NCBI GenBank assembly: GCA_037043235.1
Contig: JAWRVZ010000016.1
Location: 6,183,001 to 6,247,000 of the forward strand
Reading direction: 5' to 3'
Source: Rhodeus uyekii
Taxonomy: Eukaryota > Chordata > Actinopteri > Cypriniformes > Acheilognathidae
Length of the DNA: 64,000 bases
The notes beneath the pieces are model-generated. The model saw only the letters and a program-made list of their open reading frames with translations, was not told where the DNA came from and did not search any database. Shown piece by piece: positions 13,151-25,100 of this stretch. The position numbers were made by a program, and so were the translations under genes. Position 1 is the stretch's first letter. Each line of letters starts with the position of its first letter.

Positions 13151-16100
13151 CTAATGTCGGGGTTGTACGGGTACTTTGACAGTCTTAATCTCTGCTATAT
13201 GGGAAGACTTCTGGATGATACAGCTGGTGGTGCCCGGCGCTGTGCTCTCCTTCCCTTGGGCCAGGTTGGTCAGGGCCATGGCGGCATGGAGCTCTTTCCA
13301 GTAAGTCTCATTACTTCCTCCTCCGCCACCTTTACGAGCACCGCTGTTGCCAAATTGAGGAAATGGTTAATGAGGAGTACCAAAAAACCTTATGATTAAT
13401 TAGACAATAACATTCTTACCTATTGGTCTGGTGCGTGCCACAGTCCAGCGTCACTGAAAATACAGTTTGGTGAAATGAGTTATAAACTGGATATTTCAAC
13501 TTGCCATTAAAAAACCCACAAACCTACTCGGCTAAAAATTGGCACATCATTTATGCAGCTTATGAAATGTCCCTGAGCAACTCTCACCCCATATCGATGG
13601 AACCGATGTGTAAACGTGTTTTAGCTTGTGCTTGTACATGGGTGAATAAGAGGGTGTTTGCCGAGCTCAGGGAGATTTAAGTGGAGCTCTGCAGTCTGTG
13701 CCTACAGCCACATGCATGTGCCCCAGCCAAAACAAATGCAATTATGTTTCCCCTCCGCTCTCAAGATGGAAAAAGGATATCTGCTCTGTGTCAGAAACAG
13801 ACACGTTGTTCCACCATTCTGCAACTGATTTGCATTTTTTAAATTATTACACCTTTTCCTTTAGCTAATGACGATTTAAATAGTTCTAAAGTTGTGTTAA
13901 AGTTGTGCTTTTTTGAGCATTACCTTTTACGCCGTGTATAATATAGCTGTTTGTGAATGCAAAAGGGTTAGTTACATGTAATTACCAATAACAACAGACA
14001 GGGCCATCTGACCAATCAGAGCAGAGTAGACCAATGACAACAGACCAATCAGAGCAGAGTAGACCAATCATAATAGACAGGGCCATTTGACCAATCAGAG
14101 CAGAGTAGACCAATGACAACAGGCCAATCAGAGCAGAGTAGACCAAGCATAATAGACAGGGCCATCTGACCAATCAATCAATCAAATTTATTTATATAGC
14201 GCCTTAAAACAGCCAAAAGGCACAAGGCGCTTTCCAAAAGTAGAAAAACAAACATCAAACGACAACATAAAGAAAACAAATTAAAGAAATGAAATCAGAA
14301 TCAAGTCCAATGCTATGTGTTAAAAACTTGATTAAAAAAGTGGGTTTTCAGGTGTGCTTTGGAGGTGCACAGGGAGTGCATTCCACAACTTTGGTCCCTG
14401 AACACTAAATGACCGGCCTCCAAACTTTTTATATCTGTATGTTGGATTCACCAGAGAAATGTGATCAGAAGAGCGGAGTGTTCTGGCTGGCTGATAGACT
14501 TTTACTAAGTCAGTGAGGTATACTGGGGCCAAACCATGAATGGCCTTAAACACAAACAACAGGACTTTATACTCCACCCTAAACTGCACTGGGAGCCAGT
14601 GAAGCGAGCGGAGGACAGGGGTGATGCGTAACCTTTTCGATGTGTTAGAGAGAAGACGTGCGGCAGCGTTTTGCACCAGTTGAAGGCGACTGATGAGTGA
14701 TGTATTTAGTCCAGTGTGGAGGGCATTACAGTAGTCGATCCTCGAACTGATGAAGGCATGAATTGCTTTGTCAAGGTTTCTTAACTGATAAAAACTCGCC
14801 TTCACTACTGCACCAATCTGTTTATCAAGCTTCAAAATAACACCCAGGTTACGCACAGATGGAGCAAACTGAGGTGTCATGGGACCAAAGCTAAAAACAC
14901 TGTTGAGTGAATCCGGGCTGAACAGGATGTACTCAGTCTTATTTTCATTTACATGAAGGAAATTCTGTGAAAGCCACTGTTTGATGTCCTGAAGACAATT
15001 ATGGAGAGGGTCCAGTGCCGAACGATTACTCAGAATCACAGGAAGGTAGATCTGGAGGTCGTCAGCATAGAAATGAAAATGAACATTGTGTCTGGAGATG
15101 AGTTGACCAAGTGGCAGCATATAGAGCGAAAACAAAATAGGACCAAGAATGGAACCCTGTGGCACTCCAGACGACAAAGGGGCAACTGAGGAGGAAAAGT
15201 CATTGAGCACAACCGAAAAGGTTCTATTAGTGAGGTATGAGGAGAACCAATTCAGCACCGCTTTCTGCAGACCAGCAACATGTTGAAGACGAGAAATGAG
15301 AATAGCATGATCCATAGTGTCAAATGCAGCGGTAAGGTCCAGTAAAACCAGAACCATAGAGCTTTTTCTGTCCAGTGCTTCAAGAATGTCATTATGCACC
15401 CTCAGTAATGCAGATTCAGTGCTGTGCCTGGTCCTGAAACCAGACTGGAATGTATCACCAATGCTGTTCAGTTGGAGATGAGCCTGGAGCAGAGCGTAAA
15501 CAAGCTTCTCCATCAGCTTTGACAGAAATGATAGATGAGAGATAGGGCGGAAGTTTAATATAATGGAGGGGTCTAGGTTGGGTTTCTTAAGCAACGGTCT
15601 AATAATGGCATGTTTGAGAGCTGTAGGAACAGTACCCAAAGTAAGACAGTTGTTTATGAAGGAGACAAGGCAGGGACCAATGATGTCAACAGCCTCCTTC
15701 AAAATCCTTGCAGGAACAGCATCTAAAGGGCAGGTGGTAGGCTTCAACTCAAGGACAGCTTTTTTGAGGTCCACAAGAGTAACAGCCTCAAAGTTCTCTA
15801 GCACACATTGTGACGCACGAGACGGCATGGCAACAGTAGAATGTTGAGTAATACAAAAAAAAAAAAAAAAAAAATATTGCTTGAATGCATTACATGTATT
15901 TTCAGAAACATCATTCAAGACAACAGACACCGGATTAATAACAGAATTAATAGTGTTAAATAGAATTCCAGGACGGTGGCTATTGCTGTTGATGAGATAG
16001 GAGAGGTGTTGTCCTTTAGCATCCTTCAGTGCTCTCTGATATGTGGCCAGACTGTCTCTAAACATCTCCAACGACACCCGCAACCTATCTTTCTTCCATT

Positions 16101-19100
16101 TTCGCTCAGCCTGTCTACATTGGCGCTTAAGGGCCCTAGTTGTGTCATTGAGCCAGGGGTCCAAAGGACCATTAGTCGACTTCACCTTGTAGGGTGCAAA
16201 AGAGTCCATAATCTGGGAGCAGATGGTGTGGAAGGAAGAAATGAAAACGTCTGGGCAAAGAGGTGATGATAGCTCAATGGAAGGAAGATCAGAAACAGAG
16301 AATGAAGCAACAAAATCTTCAACAGTAGATGAGGTGATAATGCGACGATGATGAGGGGCAGTAGTGGAAGGTTCTGGCGAAACAGCACAAATGTCAAATT
16401 GTATGAGGGAATGGTCAGAGATGGGAAAATCCACAACCTCACAAGCTGACACAATCACCCCACGAGAGATGATAAGGTCAAGAGTGTGACCTGACCGATG
16501 AGTAGGACCAGATATGGAATGAACCAGATCTAATGAAGCTAAAAGTGCCTTAAAATCATTAGCAGGTTTATCAGAGGGGCAGCAAACATGAATGTTAAAA
16601 TCACCACAAAATAAAATGTTATCAACCTTAGCCATAAATTCTGTTAGGAACTCTGAGAACTCAGTTAAGAAAACCATATTATATTTGGGCGGCCTGTAGA
16701 TTACTGCACATAAAATAGGACAGGGTAGTGTTAGTATAAAAACTTGCAGCTCAAAGCTGGAATACCCTCTAGTGGACAACTGACGACACTTCAGTGACTG
16801 TCTATGTGCGGTGGCTATCCCCCCGCCCCTACCCGCTTGCCGCGGGGAGTTTAGGTAGAGGTAGCCCGAGGGGAGGAGCTCCGAAAAAGCACTGACGTCA
16901 CCTGGGGTAAGCCAGGTTTCGGTGAGGAAAAATAAATCCAAATTGTGAGAGGAAATGATATCATTAAGGACAAATGTCTTGTTATTTAGTGATCTGGTGT
17001 TGCAAAGTGCCAAGTGGAACGTAGTCAAGTTGTTGACAGGTGGCGATGTCACACAGGGAATCGGACAGAGGTTTTCCTGAACGCGACCCCGGGTAGATGT
17101 TCCAACCCGGCGGGAACACGGAGAAGGGACGCCAGTGTAGAGGCCAACTGGCCGAAGCCACCGTTAGCATTCCCGCGATCTTCTAGCGTATCCAACTCCA
17201 GACTGATTTCCACCCCTCTGCGATGACGAATCCAGGTAAATCCTCAGCCTGACATCCGAGTCCGCCTATCCGACCGCGCCTTCTGCGGCGCTTACTGCCT
17301 GGTAGCAGACAGACAGGGCGTCTCAGGAAATGGGGAATTGAAAACAGCAGTGGTGGTGGAAGTTTAAATGAATGTGAGTTTAAAAGGCGGTGAGTTGTAA
17401 GACGCAATTCCAGCAGCGTTGAGCGGTCGTAAACAGTGAGCGACGGGACTATCGCGAAAACAAACACGAGAAGACAGACGAGCAAGTGGCCAGCCAAACA
17501 TAGCGGCGCCATCTTGGATCTCCAGAGCAGAGCAGAGTAAACCAAGGACAACAGGCTGAACCATCTAACTAATCAGAGCAGAGTAAACCAAGGACAACAG
17601 GCTGAACCATCTAACTAATCAGAGCAGAGTAGACCAATCACAACAAACCAATCAGAGCAGAGTGGACCAATCACAACATACTGGGCCATCTGACCAATCA
17701 GAACAGAGTAGAGTAGGCTAATCACAACAGACTGAGTCAACTTATCAATCAGAGCAGAGTGAACAAATCACAACAGACTGGGTCATCTGACCAATCAGAA
17801 CAGAGTAGATCAATCACAACAGACCGGGTTATTTGGCCAATCAGAACAGAGTAGATCAATCACAACAGACCGGGTTATTTGGCCAATCAGAACAGAGTAG
17901 ACCAATCACAACAGACTGGGTCAACTGATCAATAAGAGCAGAGTGGACCAATCACAACATACTGGGTCATCTGACCAAACAAAGCAGAGCAGACCAATCA
18001 CAACAGACCAATCAGAGTAGAGTAGACTGATGACAACAGACTGGGCCATCTGACCAATCAGAGCAGAGTAGACCAATCACAACAGACTGGGTTGGCTGAA
18101 CAATCAGAGCAGAGCAGACCAATCACAACATACTGGGTCAACTGATCAATAACAGCAGAGCAGACCAATCACAACAGACTGTGTCATCTGACCAATCACA
18201 ACAGAACAGACCAATCACAACAGACTGGGTCATCTGACCAATCAGAGCAGAGTAGGCTTCCGGAACGAATGTGTTTAGAGTGACTGAATCTTCGAACTAA
18301 CGTTTTCATGCTCTTTGAGATATTAGGTCAGGGGTGGGCATACTATGGCCTACGGGCCATATGCGGCCCGTTGGGCTTTTTAATCTGGCCCGCTGAACTT
18401 GTAGAAGTTATATTATTAATTTAAGTTTTATTATTATTAAACCTCCTTCATTTGACTTTTCCCTGTAATGTCAGTGTTTCCCGAACAGATGGGGCCAAGA
18501 AACTCTAGCGGTTTTTAAAGAATACAACATCAGCCATCATTTTGCCACAAAACATGCCAACTATGCTAGCAAACAGTCTCCAAAAAAATGGGATGGCTAC
18601 GGCTCTGACGACAAATGTACAGACTCAGCACAGAAGATGCTGACGTCATTTGGCTCAACCCATGTATGTGAACAGACATTCAGAGTCATGAACATCTTCA
18701 AATCCCGTCACAGAGCCGAGTTAACTAGCCCAGTGGTCCCCAACCCCCGGTCCGCGTAACAATCTCGCGCATGTCGATAATAGGACATGAAAATAACTGT
18801 TATGTTCACGCTTGACTAGCCTGGCAGAGTTCAGTCACGATTTTGATTTTTTTACGAATAACTGCACTTATGCTAATAAAACTGTTTATCAGCCAGACCT
18901 GCATCGCGCGACAATTGGCCAGTTGACAACTGGTGTTATCCCGTAAGATTTCAGAAATTATGTGAAGGGGATGGAGTTCGGATCTGTCCCTGAGAATCGC
19001 TACAACAAAACTAACTCCAAACTTTGATGCACTTGCAAAAAAGGAGATGAACAACACTGTTCCCACTGAAACTGAATGGGATTTTATCTACTGTGTTATT

Positions 19101-22100
19101 AAATTAATACATTTGGAAAACAATTTTTCAATGAACCCTGATGTTTTGGTGCATGTTAAAGGCCAAATCTTTTCATGTAATGGTTTTTACATTTCATTTA
19201 TATTAGTTCACACAAACACACTATCCTTCTATTCTGACCCGGCCCCTTTGTCAAATTTTAGAAACCAATGTGGCCCGTGAGACAAAAAGTTTGCCCACCC
19301 CTGTATTAGGTGATGTGTATGAAAATGAAGATTTCACTGTATCTATGTTTCAGTCCAAAGTTGTGAATTTAATGTATATGCTAAAATGGAATTTTGCATC
19401 AAGTGCGAATAAAGGGGTGCGAATAAAGTGCGAATAAAGAAGAAGCGTTTCCATACAGTGCGTCATAGAGAACAAAATCGCCACGTAAATATCACCATGA
19501 AAATGTTTTGCTGCAATAGGAGAAGCCACTTTATAAAACAATTTTCATATAGCCTATAATAAATGACTGAAATGATGAAATGCAATAAATATGGTCACGT
19601 TATCTTGGCTTCTGAGGCGGATGCTTCTGTTTGGGAACGCAGTCCTGTAAGACAGTTCTGAGATTTAATTACACCGAACCACTTTGACGACAGACTTTGC
19701 TCAGGCCTTTTAGAACAACCAAAACTCCCTTCTCCTTCTATACAATTGCATTAAACAGAACGACCAGTACATTCTTTAAAGGAGTCCTATTATGCCCTTT
19801 TACAAAGTCTTGATTTTGTTTTTGGGGTGTATAAGAATATGCTTTCATTCATTCATTATTTTTCACGTATTTTATATTATTACAGCACCACTCTTGCCTA
19901 TCTGGCTTGAACACACCATTTGGTTCCTGTTTAGTTTCCCATTTAGTCTTGAATCAGACTGGACAGGACTGGACTAGAGACGGCGTCGACATGTGATCAA
20001 CATTCAAAGACAACAAAGCAGCACAGGACAGCACACACAGGGAGAATAAATAGAGAACAAACGAAGCAGGAAAATGAGGGAGAACATGTCAGGCAAAAAA
20101 ACAACAACAAAAAAAACATTACGAAGGAACAAGATGGGAGGGGTTACACACTTGACAGGACAGAACCAATGAGAACATTCATTCATCAAGGCGAGTGTCG
20201 ACACAAAAAACGACAAAAAAGCGTGCACTCACAAAATATAGAGCGCATGAGCACGACCGAACACTCTTCTCGTGCGCTCGCGACAGAACAGAGTCATGCA
20301 GAGCATGAATGTCTGAATCCCGACACAAAACCGAAACCGCACAAGACCGAGGTGCTGGAATTCAAACACCACGCCTCACACACAAGACATGTCACAGACA
20401 AGAGAGTCCACGAGTTTTGTGAGTACTTGTGAGTGTACTCGCAAATGTACGTGACTGGAAGAAATGAAAGACTTAGAATTTAACTTTTATCCAAAGTGAC
20501 TTACATTGCATTCAAGGAACACATTGAATCAGTTCTTGCCTTCCCTGGGAATCAAACCCGTGACCTTGGCATTGAAGCACCAATGCTCTACTGGTTAAGC
20601 TACAGGAAAGCTTTTGTGAGATTTTCTTTGCAGTTAAAAAACATTACCATTCAGCTATTCAGCAACGCTTTCAGACTATTTCATATTGCCATCAATGCAA
20701 AATGAATGACAGGAAAGATCATATTTGGTTAGACGAGGGAGGACACCTCAAACAAATTGAGATCCATCCTTTAAACATTCATGGACATCATGTACTTATT
20801 TTCACAGTCATCCTTTGGAATCAGTTTAAATTAATATCGCTCCTAAATCGGGTTGTAATAGTGAAGCTGTCTCTCTTTTCTGCTGAAAGCAGCGAGGTTA
20901 GTAAAGAAAAATCTTTCTTATGGGAGCTATGTGAGGGAAAATTGGACGACAGGCATGAGCACACAAAACGCTATTTTCAATTTTCTTTGCCTAAAACATC
21001 TCCAACTCGGATTTCTCAAACAGTATAGGTGCCAAGAACTACTATAAACCATTAATAAATCATTTGGCTCTGGTTCCTGTGTGCTACTGAATGTCTGTCA
21101 TCTTTTTAACTTCACTTCTATTGTCCACAGATGTTTTGGATTGACTTAACCTAAGGAAAAACACCAATTCTTCTGGTTAAAGATAGGAGGGCTCTATTAA
21201 CCAAAATCAAATTAACTATAAACTGAGATCAGGCAATATAAAACAAATATAGAAAAAGGTTGATAAACCGGTGCTGTGTATTCTTAATAAATCTGTTGCT
21301 TAATTGAATTTTAACTGGAAAAAATTCAATCTCCTTAAATTCCAAAATATTTAAGATATGTGGAAAGGTAATCTATCCAGCTAGCATGTGCATGTGGTTC
21401 ATTTTGGAAAATTAAACAAACTCACATTTTAAGTTGATATGAATAGGTATTTGCGACCCATTTTACTTCTGTAATGTTATATATTTTCAAGTAAAACAGG
21501 ATATATGAAGAGGAAAAAAAGATTTTATCTATCAAGAATTGGATTGAATGCCAAAGCCTGAATGAATGTGGAAACTGTGCCTGAGTAGAATGTTTGTACT
21601 TAGTTAACATTATCTAACAAGTGACCAAAGAAGATATTTTAAAGAATGACGATAACCAGACATTTGACGGTAGTCATTGCTTTCTAAAGGAAAAAAGTAC
21701 AATGGAGTCAATGGGTGCCGTAAACCAGTGGTCCCAAACCCCCGGTCCGCGGACGAAGTGCCACCGGGCCGCGGAGCGGTCCGTCGATGAAATGGTACCA
21801 GGCCGCGGAGCGCATTCGCGGAAGCGGCTGCAAGCGGCTGTGGCGATGTGACTATGGAGACCTTTGAACAGTCTCCGCACCCCCTGTCAACAATCTCGCG
21901 CGGACCCATCATCCATCTCACTCGCACTACATGTGTTTGATTCTGTTCTGCCTGCCCCGACCTGTTCCTGGATTATCGTACCTGATTCTGTCTGCCTGCC
22001 TTTCTGACTCTTTCCTGGATTATCGTTTACGTATGCTCTCTGCCTGTCCTGACCATCTGCCTGTACGACCATTCTTAATAAAGACACGTATTTGGATCTC

Positions 22101-25100
22101 TGCCTGTGAGTACCCCTTGTAACACCAACATTCTTTAAAATATCTTCCTTTGTTTAATGGAAGAAAGAAACTCATACAGGTTTGGAACATCTTAAGAGTG
22201 AGCAAATGACAAAATGTCCATTTTTGGGTGAACTATCCCTTTAAGAGAGTAAATCGGGTCAGATCTCATTTCAATTTGACTTTAACAATTTAAAAAAAGT
22301 ACAGAAATACCTTGAGATACGAGCATAATTCGTTCCAGAACTGAGCTCGTAACTCAAGTCGCTCGTATCTCAAATATTTTTTTCTCATAAGAAATAACAG
22401 AAAAAAATGTATCCGTTCTGGCCCTCTAAAAAAACCTCCCTTATTATTGCAAATAACAATGGAAAAAACCTGTTTTAATTGCTATAGAGACATATACACA
22501 CACACAGAAAATGATAGTACATAAGGATTCCTGTGATATAAAAATAAAATGGGGTTTTAATTACGAGTTCTTACTTTCGAGACAGACAATACAATTGCGG
22601 CTAATGGTGGCATGTGCAAAGGAGGAGGAGGGAGGAATAGCGTAGATAATGCAAACACAATATGGAAATGTAGTGTTTCTTTCCATGTAGTGTATTAAAT
22701 GGACTACTCGCACATGCAATGCCTCAGAACCTCATATTTATTATTATTGAACACACATAACTCGTGCTGCTCCCATCTTAATATTCGTGAATCACTCGTT
22801 GCTCCCGGTAACTGCCGCTGTAAAACCAAGGTGGCCCTCTAGTGGAGATCATATGCAATTCCCCCATAAATGTATATAACACTACACCAGAGGTTTTCAA
22901 AGTCTGAGACAGTGGGCCTCCCCTTTGACACAACCCACCCAATGCCGCCCCCCACAAGAAAAAAAACGAGTGTTGACCATATAATGCAATTGATATGGGT
23001 TGATCAGAAATTGTTATATTTATTGCTGATTAGAAAATTATTTACATGACAACATCAGCATTGAGCTTCAGATCAATGGTTTTGATCACAAACAAACTAT
23101 ATAGAGAACAAGTTTTGCAACAATTAATCCAACTCATGCGATTGCAATTATGAAGAAAACTGTAATGAACAAGAGTTTTCATTTAAACATAACTCTTTTT
23201 TTACTTTTAATTTTTTTATGATCAGTGTAATTTTTATTTATTTATTTCCACACGTGTGTGAGTGAGGGAGAGACAGAGAGAGAGAGAGAGAGGGGGACTG
23301 TGTGTTTTACAGATCACATGGTCTGACGCTGTTTTTAAGATCTGCATTCCTTTATTTTGTATGAAATACAGCAAGAAAGCGTCAGACACTCAGTGCGCGA
23401 AGTTAAACAACTGAATAGAGCAGGAGACGGTTAAAAAAAAAATCTCTTGACAGGCAGAGACGCAACGCTAGTCGCACTCTATCAAGCACCATGTCTGAAC
23501 AAACCCCACGTTTACCAGAACTATACTGGTTAATAAGTACTACAAACAAACCGAAATAAAAAACAAACCTGAAGCTGAAGAAACCCTAAACGTTAACGGT
23601 AGACCCGCGAACCTGAGTGATAGAGAGAGAAAGACACCTGTTCTCGTTTCCACGTTCTGAGCCGCCCGCGCGCGCGAGACGAATTAAGTCTGCATGTGTA
23701 GGGGAGGCGCGCCTATCGCAGAACGCAGACACAGTCAGATAACCAATGAGGATTTTTATGTAATCCGAGCACAGATAATGACTCTTATTACTCGTATGAT
23801 ACTCGTACTCGGCAAAAGTGCATTATCCGTACCGGATACTCGTTTCAGCCGAGTATCCGGCTCAACTCTAGTTATTAGACTATCATTTTTTTACAACTCT
23901 CCACGCCTCCCCTGGCATGCTCTGGCGCCCCCCAGGGGAGGCGCGCCCCACACTTTGAAAACCCCTGCACTACACCACATGAAGACTCGCAGGAGATGCG
24001 TGCGGAAGTTGACGAACACGTGAAGTGAATAGTGAGGTGGCGTGGGCTCCTCAGAGTGCGCGACCACCTAGTGTCCGTGTCTGTAAGCTGCTCGTGTCTA
24101 AAATCTTTACTCGTATCTCAAAGCAAAAATGAGCTTGAAGGCTTGCTCATATCTCGGAATACTCGTATGTCAGGACACTCATACCTTCAAGGTATTACTT
24201 AAAACAAATATAGCTGCTAGCAGCCATCACGGGGCCAAGCGCAAGGAGGGCATTAAATGTCATGCCGACATGGCTGGCATCATCAGACCAACGGCAGAAA
24301 GAATCTAAAGACATTTCAATATGACTTAAGTCTAAATGGCTGAAAAATCAACAATACGGTCTTTAGTATTTCGATTTAATGGTTTATCACATTCAACCAA
24401 CAGGCAGCGCTGTAACCAAATTGTAGTGTCAATTCATGTGGTACATTGAGAGTGTGGTGACATTGACACATGCAAAGTTTGCTTTCAATTGGGTAAACCA
24501 TTGCTGACAGACCACTAAAGTCATGTGTTTGTTAAACATAGCATCTTATAAGAAAAATCAAAATGGCAGACGCTCAAAATGGCCGATATGGGAAAATTTG
24601 GTATCACAGGACTCGGCATGACCCACTGGATCCAAAAACAGCAGTTTCATGATTTTTAGACAAAGCGTTCAGGAGTTAAAATAAAAAATGTCAGTTTTTT
24701 AATATCTCCTGACCACTAGGGGGCAGAGCGCCAAAACTCTGCAGGTAGCCTCAGACCATGATTGACATAACACACACCTATTTTGGTCAGAATACGCTAA
24801 TGAGTTACGGAGATATAGCCTCGCTTTCAATTCTATGGCCATTGTGTCGAATTCTTTCGCGAGTTATTCGTAAACGGTTTGGCGAATCAACTTTCTTTAT
24901 ATAACTTTTTGTCATGATGGTCTCGAGATGATGTGGTTTAATTTTGGTGAAAATTGGACAAACGGTCTGGGAGGAGTTCGAAAAAGTAGGTTTTTAAAGA
25001 AAAACAACATGGTGGACAGGAAGTTTGGCCGACTATGACAAATTTGGTATCTGTGTTCTCGGTTTGACCCAAGGAACGTATAAAGATAATTTGTTTTACC

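Larger units (their letters stand above)
14172..17520 (-). mobile_element. L2-clade non-LTR retrotransposon, apparently near full length
   Basis: On the minus strand the element runs from a GC-rich 5' leader (17520 to 17053) through one long ORF to a 3' tail with gcgctatataaataaa and a TTGATTGATTG microsatellite end at about 14172. Both ends abut the same minisatellite, which supports insertion into that array. No clear target-site duplication is visible; this can be true of L2-type insertions, and a repetitive target hides it. The element is in the sense orientation within mkx intron 4. Confidence 0.88.

Noticed and set aside
15001..17226. Several plus-strand frames over the LINE
   Set aside because: They are shadows of the 906-codon minus-strand LINE ORF.
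13983..18254. CRISPR-like array
   Set aside because: Units are tandem without unique spacers and the DNA is vertebrate; it is a minisatellite interrupted by a LINE.
23270..23292. GA microsatellite as a regulatory GAGA site
   Set aside because: It is a simple repeat inside a hAT element.
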